DNA of 28,506 nt from BRH-c25 sp964447145 (GCA_964447145.1 CAYURW010000027.1:1-28506), one strand, 5' to 3'. Counted from the stretch's first letter, positions 15,741-24,011 are shown. A program made the numbers and translations. Notes: generated by a model not told the origin, from the letters alone.

Positions 15741-16277
15741 ATGGAGGTTATGCTGCTGCTTGATGCATTGGAAGACATTTTGGAAAAGGCGCCAAATTTG
15801 CCTTTTTCGAGCAAGTCCATTGTTCACAAAGAGGAATTGCAGGAAATAATTAAGGACATAAGAATAAAGCTTCCGGACGAGATTAAGCAAGCTCAATGGA
15901 TAAAGGAGGAAAGGCAGAAAATTCTAATCGAAGCAAAAAAAGAGGCAGAGAACCTGAAAAAGGAATGCGAAGAGAAAGTAAGCAAAGTGAAGGAGGAACG
16001 CCAAAGAGTTCTTGCAGAAGCAGAAAAGGAAGCAGAGATCATAAAAAAAGAAGCCGATAAAAAGGTTCAGGAAATTGTTGACGGAAGCGATATAGTTAAA
16101 AAGGCAAACGAGCAAGCAAAAGAAATTGTTATTGCAGCACAAATTGATGCCAAAAAAATAAGGCTCGGATCGAAGGACTATGCGGATGATTTGTTAGCAG
16201 AGCTTGAAAAGCATGCAACCAGTGTATTGGATGTCATTAAAAATAACAGGGATGAACTTAAGAGCTTTAAAAGCTGA
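15741..16277 (+). CDS. Coiled-coil protein, ATP synthase subunit B-like / DivIVA-like
   Basis: A 178-residue, highly charged, cytoplasmic protein. Residues about 50-145 are almost continuously heptad-like Lys/Glu/Ala helix; both ends are less charged and globular-looking. A 29-residue unit is duplicated in tandem: K-E-E-R-Q-K at 55-60 recurs as K-E-E-R-Q-R at 84-89, and the following residues stay similar. Proteins of this type downstream of coaD are commonly labelled 'ATPase' or F0 subunit B-like from coiled-coil similarity only; no nucleotide-binding motif is present here. It follows coaD by 12 bases with an AGGAGG ribosome binding site. Function unknown. Confidence 0.8.
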   Translation: MEVMLLLDALEDILEKAPNLPFSSKSIVHKEELQEIIKDIRIKLPDEIKQAQWIKEERQKILIEAKKEAENLKKECEEKVSKVKEERQRVLAEAEKEAEIIKKEADKKVQEIVDGSDIVKKANEQAKEIVIAAQIDAKKIRLGSKDYADDLLAELEKHATSVLDVIKNNRDELKSFKS

Positions 16278-16352
16278 TAGAATCCGATGCTATAGTGGTG
16301 AATAAACACAGCTGTTTGGGAGCTGTTAATATATGGCCCTATGATATTCTAT

Positions 16353-17564
16353 TTAAAGAGGCATTTTGCGATTTTGCCTCTTTTGTATTTTATCATTTGC
16401 ATAAAATAAAAAGAGCATAAATAGAAAAATAAGAAACAAGCTGACAATCGAATTCATAAGGATGCCACCCCGGCTGTATTGCACAGGTGAGCCTTGCATT
16501 CCTGTTCTGTCGGGTATGAAATTATTAAATACCTGAAGCTTAAGAAGAAAGTGAAGAGCAATATTCGAATATATTAAGGCGATAATGCCCTGCAGAAATT
16601 TGAAAGCCAAATAAATACTAAATTTAAGGTCTGTTTCCGATATTATACTCATTACCTGGGCATTTACCGAAAGCCCTCCAAAACCTAGCACAAAGCTTAT
16701 TATTAATACTTTTTGAACAATGGATATTTGAAGCGCTGCGCATTCCTTTACCCCATTGGTAACCTCCAGAATACCGGTCAATATGCCGGCTACCAAATCG
16801 GGTGTAACCGGATCCAAAGGGACTGCCTTTGAAATCGCCAAAGAAAGCCAATATAGTAAACCGGATTTTTTTAGCATGCCGGTTATTACCGAAAAGAAAA
16901 CGATGAAGCCGCCAATCATCAGAATTAGCTCAACTCCTGCTTTGACAGCATCTCCAATAAGCATTCCAACGGAGCGCCCATCCTTTTTTCTATGATCCAG
17001 CATGTCTTTTATCGGATTTGACATTTCGATATTCTTGCGATCGTACTTGTACTTTTTATAATGCCTCATCAAAAGCCCAATTGTTATTGCGGATAAGTAA
17101 TGGGGAAGAGCAAGAAACAAGCCCAAACCAGGGTTGTTCATTATTCCTGTGGCAACGGCACCTATAATAAAGAGGGGGCCCGAGGTACTGCACAATCCCA
17201 ATAGTCTTTGCCCCTCCTCAAAGGTGCATAACTTCTCTTGACGCAGTCTGGCAGTAATTCTTGCGCCTACGGGATATCCCGAAGCTATGCTCATAAACAA
17301 TCCAAAGGCTCCTTCGCCGGGTACGTTGAATGCCGGACGCATAAGGGGCTTAAAAGCTGAGCCGAACAGAGAGACAACTCCAAGACCAATAAGGATGTCG
17401 ACACAGATAAAAAAAGGAAGAAGTGCGGGACAGACAACATTGAACCAAAGCATTAAGCCATCCAGGGCAGAAGAAAATGCCTCCTTTGGGAATTTTATAA
17501 TACAAGCTGCAAGTAAACAAAATACTATTGCATATGTAAAAGTAGAAGCATTGCTTTTGTTCAT
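16353..17564 (-). CDS. ylbJ: Sporulation integral membrane protein YlbJ
   Basis: A 403-residue polytopic membrane protein of the nucleoside-recognition/Gate fold family, matching YlbJ, which Bacillus needs for normal spore cortex/coat formation and expresses in the mother cell. About eight or more hydrophobic helices are visible. Family-like features are C-P-A-L-L-P-F-F, S-G-Y-P-V-G-A near 94-100, C-S-T-S-G-P-L-F-I, and E-V-T-N-G near 270. AGGAGT precedes the ATG on the - strand. It lies 90 bases downstream of tmcAL on the same strand and is probably co-transcribed. I saw no convincing sigma-E promoter in that gap. Confidence 0.92.
   Translation of the reverse strand: MNKSNASTFTYAIVFCLLAACIIKFPKEAFSSALDGLMLWFNVVCPALLPFFICVDILIGLGVVSLFGSAFKPLMRPAFNVPGEGAFGLFMSIASGYPVGARITARLRQEKLCTFEEGQRLLGLCSTSGPLFIIGAVATGIMNNPGLGLFLALPHYLSAITIGLLMRHYKKYKYDRKNIEMSNPIKDMLDHRKKDGRSVGMLIGDAVKAGVELILMIGGFIVFFSVITGMLKKSGLLYWLSLAISKAVPLDPVTPDLVAGILTGILEVTNGVKECAALQISIVQKVLIISFVLGFGGLSVNAQVMSIISETDLKFSIYLAFKFLQGIIALIYSNIALHFLLKLQVFNNFIPDRTGMQGSPVQYSRGGILMNSIVSLFLIFLFMLFLFYANDKIQKRQNRKMPL
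16355..16384 (+). terminator. Terminator between convergent coiled-coil gene and ylbJ
   Basis: AAAGAGGCA (16355-16363) pairs with TGCCTCTTT (16375-16383) around an 11-base loop. The arms end in T on the + side and in TTT on the - side, so it can act both ways. It lies within the last codons of ylbJ. Confidence 0.75.
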
Positions 17565-17654
17565 AGCATACTCCTAATATAATAATGTGGTCTGTATATT
17601 TATATTTGGGGCATCGGAAGGTTATGCGTCAGACATGGAAAAACCAGAATTACT

Positions 17655-18899
17655 TTATTTATGATAATAGGGAGAAGTAAAATAATCTTCAGAGGCTTTT
17701 CTATATGCCGGCATATTATAAGCAAGATTGTAAATATCGGTGGACAATATGTCATAATTAAACATTTTTGACGTATGCTCATCATCGTAGCTAAAGTCAG
17801 CTGCTTTTGAAATAACGGGATAACTGGAGCAAGCCTTAATTTCTTTTAATAGTTTTTTCCCGCTGTCATTAAAGGCAAGGACTCTGACGTAAGACGGGCA
17901 GCCCGGTTTTTTGAATTGGGCTATGTCGCTTTTCCTCATATCAAGAAGTATATGGCAGAGGAGCCTTTGTATATAAACCCTGGTATACCTTTTTGTCTTT
18001 ACAGTCTCAATCAATTCATTGCAGTCAGAACTGCTTTTTGCATACTTTTTCAGTCTGTTTTCAAGACCTTCTCTTACATTAAGATATCTCCTGAGTTCGG
18101 ATTCTTCCGTTATCCTGAGCTTATACAGCAATATGTCGGAAAAGTCGTTTAAGTATATGGGATGCCTTTTCCGTCTGAAGTTGGAATTGATAATGTCCAA
18201 GGAGCTTTTTGGTATGGATATTCTGACTTTTTCTGAGATCCCGTTTTCCTTAATCTCGTTTCTTATTGCTGTGGCTCCGGCAAAACTTCCTTCAATATGT
18301 ACATCATTATAACCGCTCCCAATTCGTTTTACTGCAATCGGTTCCATTTTGCTCTTAAGGGCTGTAAGAGCTTTAATATATTCAATGCCCAAAAGGTTAT
18401 TCGGATTCCTCATAATATCATCGCACCGGAATTTCTCTTTCTCTTCTACATAAGAGTACAGAGCCTTCGATATTGCTTTGGGATATGAAATACCGCGGCT
18501 TATCTGTGATTTGAAAAGCTGCTTCAGAGATTCAGGCTCATTATGAAGCAGCTCCGCCAATTGACGCAGTATTTCTGTTTCTCCTGATTCGCTTCCAAAG
18601 CAGATATAATCAACGATTCCCGTAGAGTTCAATATTTTTACGGCTCCAAGGGCAAATATTTCAGCAGGTTGGCAGGCATATACTGAAGGAAGCTCAATTA
18701 CAAGGTCGGCCCCCCCTTTAATTGCCATATGCGCCCTGGACCACTTATCAAAAATAGCGGGTTCGCCTCTTTGCACAAAATTGCCGCTCATTATACAAAG
18801 GGCATAGCTTGCACCACAGGCTTCCTTTGCGGCCCGTATATGATACTCATGCCCGTTATGAAAGGGGTTGTATTCCGAAATAATTCCAACAGTTTTCAT
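17655..18899 (-). CDS. tmcAL: tRNA(Met) cytidine acetate ligase (YlbM)
   Basis: TmcAL makes N4-acetylcytidine at the wobble base of elongator tRNA(Met), activating free acetate with ATP as acetyl-adenylate. The 414-residue protein has the HIGH-like nucleotidyltransferase motif as H-N-G-H at 14-17, S-G-N-F-V-Q-R-G-E-P near 38-47, and F-G-S-E-S-G near 107-112. I chose ATG 18899, with GAGG 7 bases upstream; the frame stays open to 19016, but the added 39 residues have no family character and run into the promoter region. It is divergent from ackA; the neighbouring ylbJ is on the same strand downstream. Confidence 0.94.
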   Translation of the reverse strand: MKTVGIISEYNPFHNGHEYHIRAAKEACGASYALCIMSGNFVQRGEPAIFDKWSRAHMAIKGGADLVIELPSVYACQPAEIFALGAVKILNSTGIVDYICFGSESGETEILRQLAELLHNEPESLKQLFKSQISRGISYPKAISKALYSYVEEKEKFRCDDIMRNPNNLLGIEYIKALTALKSKMEPIAVKRIGSGYNDVHIEGSFAGATAIRNEIKENGISEKVRISIPKSSLDIINSNFRRKRHPIYLNDFSDILLYKLRITEESELRRYLNVREGLENRLKKYAKSSSDCNELIETVKTKRYTRVYIQRLLCHILLDMRKSDIAQFKKPGCPSYVRVLAFNDSGKKLLKEIKACSSYPVISKAADFSYDDEHTSKMFNYDILSTDIYNLAYNMPAYRKASEDYFTSPYYHK

Positions 18900-19040
18900 A
18901 GTAATACCTCGTACTTGATTATTCCATTCTACCATATTTTTCGTAGGGCATATATACACTTGGGTTGATTTTTCATAATTAGTAGAATACTGTACTTTGT
19001 TAAATATTTTACACAAAAAGAAGGAGAATAATTATTTGTA

Positions 19041-19068
19041 TAGAAAATACTACTGGATACATTATAAT
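19041..19068 (+). promoter_or_regulatory. Predicted ackA promoter
   Basis: A perfect TATAAT (19063-19068) with TAGAAA (19041-19046) 16 bases upstream, 20 bases before the ackA start. The -35 is weak. On the opposite strand, ATGGTAGAAT near 18930 could be an extended -10 for tmcAL. Confidence 0.45.
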
Positions 19069-19087
19069 TCAGGGAGGTACATATTAG

Positions 19088-20284
19088 ATGAAAATTTTGG
19101 TGATTAATTGTGGCAGTTCCTCATTAAAATATCAGTTTATTGATATGAAAAACGAAGAGGTTATCGCTAAGGGTCTTGCAGAAAGGATAGGAATAGAGGG
19201 CTCAGTTCTTAAACATCAGCCCGGGGATTCGGACAAAATCACAATAGAAAGGCCCATGACTACCCATAAGGAAGCTTTGCAAGCGGTTATTGATGCTCTG
19301 ACAGATAAGAGCCACGGCGTTATTAAGGACATGGGGGAGATAACTGCGGTAGGGCACAGAGTGGTTCATGCCGGCGAGAAATTTGCCTTTTCTGTGATAT
19401 TGAATAAGGATGTAATGGATGCATTAAAGGAGTGCATAGATATCGCTCCTTTGCACAATCCTCCGAATATAATGGGCATAGAGGCCTGCAGACAAATATT
19501 GCCTGAGGTGACTATGGTGGGAGTGTTTGATACGGCTTTTCATCAGACAATGCCCAAAGAAGCGTATATATATGCCATACCTTATGAATACTATGAAAAG
19601 TACAGGATTAGAAGATATGGTTTTCACGGAACATCCCACAAATATGTTGCAGAGAGAGCAGCTGCAATTCTTGGCAAACCCATTGAGCAGCTGAAGCTTA
19701 TAACCTGCCATCTGGGCAACGGCGCCAGTATTACGGCAGTGAAGAACGGCGAGTCGGTAGACACCAGCATGGGATTCACTCCCCTTGAAGGCCTTGCAAT
19801 GGGAACAAGATGCGGAGACATAGATCCTGCAATAATAAAATATCTGTCTGACAAAGAGAACATAACTGTTGCACAAATCGACGGAATTCTTAATAAAAAG
19901 TCCGGAGTGTTCGGAGTATCCGGAGTAAGCAATGATTTCAGGGATATTGAGGAGGCTGCCAATAACGGCAATGAAAGAGCAAAGCTTGCCCTTGATGTTT
20001 ATGTATATAAAGTAAAAAAATATATAGGCGCATATGCCGCAGCAATGAACGGCGTAGATGCTGTCATATTTACAGCCGGCATTGGTGAGAATTCGGCTAC
20101 CATAAGAAAGGCTATATGCAACGATATGTGCTTCCTTGGAATAGAATTGGATGAAGAAAAGAATAAAGTCAGAGGCATAGAAACAGATTTATCTAAGGAT
20201 GGCTCAAAGACAAGGATATTGCTTATACCGACTAATGAGGAGCTTATGATTGCCAGAGACACAATGAGGCTTATCGGAAGGTAA
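19088..20284 (+). CDS. ackA: Acetate kinase
   Basis: AckA converts acetyl phosphate and ADP to acetate and ATP, the energy-yielding end of mixed-acid fermentation. The 398-residue enzyme is complete: N-C-G-S-S-S-L-K-Y near the N-terminus, H-R-V-V-H-A-G-E, F-D-T-A-F-H-Q-T-M-P, R-R-Y-G-F-H-G-T-S-H-K, C-H-L-G-N-G-A-S, and the C-terminal T-A-G-I-G-E-N-S. GGGAGG precedes ATG 19088. It has its own promoter and a strong terminator, so it is a single-gene unit. The phosphotransacetylase gene pta, often beside ackA, is not in the window. Confidence 0.97.
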   Translation: MKILVINCGSSSLKYQFIDMKNEEVIAKGLAERIGIEGSVLKHQPGDSDKITIERPMTTHKEALQAVIDALTDKSHGVIKDMGEITAVGHRVVHAGEKFAFSVILNKDVMDALKECIDIAPLHNPPNIMGIEACRQILPEVTMVGVFDTAFHQTMPKEAYIYAIPYEYYEKYRIRRYGFHGTSHKYVAERAAAILGKPIEQLKLITCHLGNGASITAVKNGESVDTSMGFTPLEGLAMGTRCGDIDPAIIKYLSDKENITVAQIDGILNKKSGVFGVSGVSNDFRDIEEAANNGNERAKLALDVYVYKVKKYIGAYAAAMNGVDAVIFTAGIGENSATIRKAICNDMCFLGIELDEEKNKVRGIETDLSKDGSKTRILLIPTNEELMIARDTMRLIGR

Positions 20285-20292
20285 AGATGTGT

Positions 20293-20315
20293 AAAAGCAG
20301 GCGATGCCTGCTTTT
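20293..20315 (+). terminator. ackA terminator
   Basis: AAAAGCAGGC (20293-20302), loop GAT, GCCTGCTTTT (20306-20315), then ATTAT. A perfect 10-bp stem right after the ackA stop; usable on both strands. Confidence 0.9.
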
Positions 20316-20335
20316 ATTATAACTTAGCAAGAGGA

Positions 20336-20373
20336 CCGCCACCTTCAAAATGCGTTAGCATTTCAGGTGGAGG
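20336..20373 (+). repeat. Long imperfect hairpin between ackA and yceD
   Basis: CCACCT (20339-20344) pairs with AGGTGG (20365-20370), and inside it AAATGC (20348-20353) pairs with GCATTT (20358-20363) around GTTA. Outer C-C/G-G pairs extend it past one mismatch. No T-run follows, so it is not a terminator. A second small inverted pair, CCCAT/ATGGG, is at 20406-20421. It could be a dispersed palindromic element; this cannot be decided from one copy. Confidence 0.5.
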
Positions 20374-20436
20374 GAGATATTCACTTACTATATCAATTGA
20401 AGCTTCCCATCGCATTATGGGTGTGAAGTGTTTTGC

Positions 20437-20465
20437 TTGACAAAATAACCATTGATTTGTATAAT
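20437..20465 (+). promoter_or_regulatory. Consensus housekeeping promoter of yceD-rpmF
   Basis: TTGACA (20437-20442), exactly 17 bases, TATAAT (20460-20465): a perfect sigma-A match, 41 bases before the yceD start. Confidence 0.9.
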
Positions 20466-20506
20466 AAAATTTGTTAATTGCATGAATAAGTCAGAAAGGA
20501 CCGCAA

Positions 20507-21013
20507 ATGGAACTTGATTTTTCCCGTGTTTCAAAATCGGAAGGAATTAAAGAAGAATTTAATATTACCGAATACCTTAATGACAACACAATAAACTTTT
20601 GCGGTGAAAGGCTGAATATAGTTTCTCCTGTTACAGTCAAAGGCAGTGCAGTCAATTATGACGGGAAGATAAATGTGGAACTCAGCATCACGGCCCGTGC
20701 GGGAAGAGTATGTGCCAGATGCCTTAAAAGTTTTTTTGAAGAAATGCAGTCAGACTCTGTATACGTTTTTGTTGAAGAAACTGATGAGCGCAAAGAGGAC
20801 TACTGCGTTTACAAGGGTGAGAAGGCCGACATTACTGACATTGTTATAGGCGAGATAACTGCGGGGCTCAAAATGAAACCGCTTTGCAGTGACAATTGCA
20901 AGGGGCTTTGTCCAATATGCGGGGAAGACCAAAACATTAAAGGCTGCCAATGCCAAAAAGAAGAAACTGATCCAAGGATGCAAGTTCTGAGTAAATTGTT
21001 TGACAGAAAGTAA
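20507..21013 (+). CDS. yceD: YceD/DUF177 family protein (YlbN), ribosome-linked
   Basis: A 168-residue DUF177 protein. It is beta-rich in the N-terminal half and has cysteine pairs C69-x2-C72 and a C-terminal cluster (C127, C131, C135, C138, C147, C149) that could bind zinc. The family is almost always next to rpmF, as here (14-base gap), and plant and bacterial members have been tied to 23S rRNA accumulation; the molecular role is not settled. Its start codon ATG 20507 follows AGAAAGGA. It is first in a unit driven by a consensus promoter. Confidence 0.88.
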   Translation: MELDFSRVSKSEGIKEEFNITEYLNDNTINFCGERLNIVSPVTVKGSAVNYDGKINVELSITARAGRVCARCLKSFFEEMQSDSVYVFVEETDERKEDYCVYKGEKADITDIVIGEITAGLKMKPLCSDNCKGLCPICGEDQNIKGCQCQKEETDPRMQVLSKLFDRK

Positions 21014-21026
21014 GGAGGTGTATATT

Positions 21027-21209
21027 TTGGCTTTACCGAAAAGAAGACAGTCACAGTCAAGAAGAGATAAAAGAAGAGCTAATTGGAAGCTTACTTTGCC
21101 GGGGCTGGTCGCATGTCCGCGGTGTCATGAACCAAAGCTTCCGCACAGGGTATGCAGGTCCTGCGGCTATTATAAGGACAGGGCAGTATTGAATGTAGAA
21201 GAAAAATAA
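21027..21209 (+). CDS. rpmF: Large ribosomal subunit protein bL32
   Basis: bL32, 60 residues, begins M-A-L-P-K-R-R-Q-S, with a zinc ribbon C30-x2-C33 and C43-x2-C46 (C+ form). The start is TTG 21027, because AAGGAGGTG ends 6 bases upstream; an upstream in-frame start at 21000 lies inside yceD and adds nine non-family residues. The ribosome binding site overlaps the yceD stop. A terminator follows at once, separating it from the FapR-controlled genes. Confidence 0.96.
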   Translation: MALPKRRQSQSRRDKRRANWKLTLPGLVACPRCHEPKLPHRVCRSCGYYKDRAVLNVEEK

Positions 21210-21220
21210 AGTATTATGTG

Positions 21221-21266
21221 ATGGTTCCCTCAATACGTATATGTAATGGGGGAACTATTTATTTTT
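21221..21266 (+). terminator. Terminator/attenuator between rpmF and fapR
   Basis: An 11-bp stem including G-T pairs (21221-21231 with 21248-21258; core GTTCCC/GGGAAC), a 16-base loop, then a T-rich tract to 21266. It would end or thin out yceD-rpmF transcription before fapR. Confidence 0.7.
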
Positions 21267-21326
21267 CTTAAAATTCAGTAACTATTGGAGATCTGTAAAT
21301 ATTTTCTTATTGATGCAAAAAAGTAC

Positions 21327-21356
21327 TTGCATTTTTATTGTTAGATATTATATATT
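21327..21356 (+). promoter_or_regulatory. Predicted fapR-plsX-fab promoter
   Basis: TTGCAT (21327-21332), 18 bases, TATATT (21351-21356). Its start site would fall in or beside the FapR operator, which fits repression by blocking the polymerase. Confidence 0.5.
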
Positions 21357-21360
21357 AGTA

Positions 21361-21377
21361 TTAGTATCAGGTACTAA
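21361..21377 (+). promoter_or_regulatory. FapR operator
   Basis: TTAGTATCAGGTACTAA is a palindrome with arms TTAGTA/TACTAA, which agrees with the known FapR box (TTAGTACC...TACTAA). It lies just downstream of the predicted -10 and 34 bases before the fapR ATG, so it supports autoregulation and control of the genes that follow. Malonyl-CoA is the known inducer. Confidence 0.85.
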
Positions 21378-21410
21378 GCGCTAATATACACTTTTAGGGG
21401 AGGTGTGTAT

Positions 21411-21974
21411 ATGAAGCAGGAAAGCATAAGCAAAAAGAAAAGACAGGAGCTTTTGTCAGAAAGATTGAGGACTGATCCATTTCTTACTGATGAAGAGCTT
21501 GCTGAGGGCTTTACTGTAAGCATACAGACCATAAGGCTTGACAGGCTTGAGATGGGAATACCGGAGCTTAGGGAAAGGATAAAGAATGTTGCCGAAAAGA
21601 ATTATGCCAAGCTAAGATCCCTTCAAGGCAGGGAAATAATAGGGGAATTGGTGGATCTTAACCTTGGGGTAAGCGGCATCTCAATTTTGGATACAGACAG
21701 AAGCTTTGCCTTTGAAAAGACTAATGTTGTCAAGGGACAGTATATATTTGCCCAGGCCGAATCCCTGGCTATTGCCGTGATTGATTCCAATGTTGCACTT
21801 ATAGGAGTTGCAAATATTAAGTACAAAAATCCCGTATTTTCCGGTGATAAGCTGATAGCAAAGGCCGAGGTCATCAGGACCAGAGGCAACAAATTTTTTG
21901 TTTGGGTTTTTATCAGGGTTAAGCAGGAAGAAGTGTTCAGGGGGAAATTTATCCTTGTTTCCTTCGATAAATAA
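21411..21974 (+). CDS. fapR: Transcription factor FapR, fatty acid biosynthesis repressor
   Basis: FapR represses fatty acid and phospholipid genes and is released by malonyl-CoA. The 187-residue protein has an N-terminal helix-turn-helix (about 25-50, with L-T-D-E-E-L-A and V-S-I-Q-T-I-R-L-D) joined by a helix to a C-terminal hot-dog ligand domain (about 72-187) containing G-E-L-V-D-L-N and the conserved N-V-A-L-I-G-V-A-N stretch. ATG 21411 lies 7 bases after GGGGAGG; GTG 21405 overlaps that site. A FapR box in its own promoter indicates autoregulation. plsX follows after 25 bases. Confidence 0.95.
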   Translation: MKQESISKKKRQELLSERLRTDPFLTDEELAEGFTVSIQTIRLDRLEMGIPELRERIKNVAEKNYAKLRSLQGREIIGELVDLNLGVSGISILDTDRSFAFEKTNVVKGQYIFAQAESLAIAVIDSNVALIGVANIKYKNPVFSGDKLIAKAEVIRTRGNKFFVWVFIRVKQEEVFRGKFILVSFDK

Positions 21975-21999
21975 AAGAAATCAAATGGGAGGTATCAGC

Positions 22000-23016
22000 A
22001 TGAGAATAGCAGTTGATGCAATGGGAGGGGATCATGCTCCCGGCTCGATAGTAGAAGGTTCTATCCTTGCCCTTAAGGAATATGGAACCGAGCTGTATCT
22101 TGTTGGTTTGGAAGAGGAGATACATAGATTTCTCAATATTGAAGACAGAAGCAATCCCAAAATCCATATTGTAGGAGCATCAGAAATTATAGGGACGGAT
22201 GAGACACCTGTAAATGCCATTAAACACAAAAAAGATTCTTCCATGGTAGTAGGCCTCAAGCTTGTTAAGGATGGTCAATGTGATGCCTTTGTATCTGCGG
22301 GAAGCACCGGGGCATTTCTTGCCGGATCCCTTCTCAAAGTTGGCAGGATAAAAGGCATAGACAGACCGGCTCTTTCTCCGCTAATACCTACTGCAAGGGG
22401 AGCATGTATGATAATAGATGCCGGGGCAAATGTGGACAGCAAACCGAAAAACCTCCAGCAATATGCTGTAATGGGTTCGGCATATATGGAAAAGGTTATG
22501 GGGATCGAGAGGCCAAGAATAGGGCTTCTTAATATAGGCACTGAAGAATCTAAAGGAAATGAGCTGACAAAGGAAAGTTATTCTTTAATAAATAATTCGG
22601 GGGTCAATTTTATCGGGAACTTAGAGGCACGGGATATTATTAGTGGAGTATGTGATGTCTGCGTTTGCGATGGTTTCGCGGGCAACGTTCTGCTAAAGGC
22701 TGTAGAAGGCGTTGCTATGACTTTATTTAAGCTTCTTAAGGAAGAATTCACAAAAAACAACAGGGCGAAGTTAGGAGCCATGATGCTTAAAGGAAGCCTG
22801 AAGAATATAAAAAACAGGTTTGATTATACTGAGGTGGGAGGAGCTCCATTTTTGGGGATTAACGGAATTATGATAAAGGCTCACGGGAGTTCGGATGCAA
22901 ATGCAGTAAAAAATGCGATCAGGCAGGCCAAGGTGTTTCATGATAATGGATGCCTGGATATGATAATGAATGAAATTGATAAGTTGGGAGCTGGGAATAT
23001 AGATGAACAGGCTTAA
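22000..23016 (+). CDS. plsX: Phosphate acyltransferase PlsX
   Basis: PlsX turns acyl-ACP into acyl phosphate, the donor used by the membrane enzyme PlsY to start phospholipid synthesis. The 338-residue protein begins M-R-I-A-V-D-A-M-G-G-D-H-A-P, followed by S-A-G-S-T-G-A and the C-terminal family region around D-G-F-A-G-N-V. I chose ATG 22000, with GGGAGG 7 bases upstream; the frame stays open upstream into fapR but that part is not homologous. Its end overlaps fabH by 14 bases. Confidence 0.96.
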   Translation: MRIAVDAMGGDHAPGSIVEGSILALKEYGTELYLVGLEEEIHRFLNIEDRSNPKIHIVGASEIIGTDETPVNAIKHKKDSSMVVGLKLVKDGQCDAFVSAGSTGAFLAGSLLKVGRIKGIDRPALSPLIPTARGACMIIDAGANVDSKPKNLQQYAVMGSAYMEKVMGIERPRIGLLNIGTEESKGNELTKESYSLINNSGVNFIGNLEARDIISGVCDVCVCDGFAGNVLLKAVEGVAMTLFKLLKEEFTKNNRAKLGAMMLKGSLKNIKNRFDYTEVGGAPFLGINGIMIKAHGSSDANAVKNAIRQAKVFHDNGCLDMIMNEIDKLGAGNIDEQA

Positions 23017-24007
23017 AAGGGCAGGAATTATAGGCACAGGCAGTTGTTTGCCCAATAGGGTAATGTCTAATCAGGAGTTTGAGGAGATTATTGATACAAA
23101 TGATGAATGGATAAGGTCCCATACAGGCATTTGCGAGAGAAGGATAGCAGATTCAAATACTGCAGCCTCCGACCTGTCTGCTGAGGCGGCATTAAAGGCA
23201 TTGGATAATGCAGGGCTTATGCCCGGGGACATTGATTTGATAATAGTCGCTACGGTAACCCCGGATATGATGTTTCCTTCAACCGCCTGTATAGTACAGG
23301 AAAAAATCGGAGCTGTCAACGCAGCCGCTTTTGATTTGGAAGCCGCATGCAGCGGTTTTCTGTATGGTCTTGCGGTAGCCGAGAATTTTATTGCTACAGG
23401 ATTCTACAAAAACATTCTTGTAATAGGGGCTGAAACTTTAAGCAAGATTGCGGATTTCAGCGACAGGAACACCTGTGTTCTCTTTGGCGATGGGGCAGGC
23501 GCTGCGGTGGTTTCCGAGGTGCCGGAGCAATATGGAATACTGTCTTCCTGCTTAGGTGCGGACGGAAGTAGCGGGGACCTGTTGAAACTGCCGGCAGGAG
23601 GCTCCAGGATTCCTGCATCTGCAGAAAGCATACGGGACGGACTGCACTATATAAAAATGGATGGAGGCAAGGTTTATAGATTTGCCGCAAAGGCAATGGC
23701 TGAAGCGGCAGAGGTGGCCTTAGCCAAATGCGGGTTGCTCAAAGAGGATATAAATTACATGATACCCCATCAAGCCAATATCAGAATAATTGAATCAGCA
23801 GTCAAAAGGCTTAAAATATCTGAGGATAAAGTATACATAAACATAGACAAATACGGAAATATGTCTGCTGCATCAATAGCTGTAGCCTTGGATGAGGCTA
23901 GCAGGAAAGGTTTGCTGAAAGACGGGGATGCAATTGTACTAGTTGCCTTTGGGGGAGGGTTGACCTGGGGATCAGCGGTAATAAGGTGGAAGGGCATTGG
24001 GAGGTAA
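23003..24007 (+). CDS. fabH: Beta-ketoacyl-ACP synthase III
   Basis: FabH condenses acetyl-CoA (or a branched acyl-CoA) with malonyl-ACP to start each fatty acid. The 334-residue thiolase-fold enzyme has the complete triad: Cys116 in A-A-C-S-G-F, His256 in P-H-Q-A-N-I-R, and Asn286 in Y-G-N-M-S-A-A-S. The start overlaps the plsX end by 14 bases, so translation is probably coupled; its ribosome binding site is weak. The C-terminal G-G-G-L-T-W-G is typical. Confidence 0.97.
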   Translation: MNRLKRAGIIGTGSCLPNRVMSNQEFEEIIDTNDEWIRSHTGICERRIADSNTAASDLSAEAALKALDNAGLMPGDIDLIIVATVTPDMMFPSTACIVQEKIGAVNAAAFDLEAACSGFLYGLAVAENFIATGFYKNILVIGAETLSKIADFSDRNTCVLFGDGAGAAVVSEVPEQYGILSSCLGADGSSGDLLKLPAGGSRIPASAESIRDGLHYIKMDGGKVYRFAAKAMAEAAEVALAKCGLLKEDINYMIPHQANIRIIESAVKRLKISEDKVYINIDKYGNMSAASIAVALDEASRKGLLKDGDAIVLVAFGGGLTWGSAVIRWKGIGR

Positions 24008-24011
24008 TTAT

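Noticed and set aside
18900..19016. N-terminal 39-residue extension of TmcAL
   Set aside because: No family similarity, runs through the divergent promoter region, and a good ribosome binding site marks ATG 18899.
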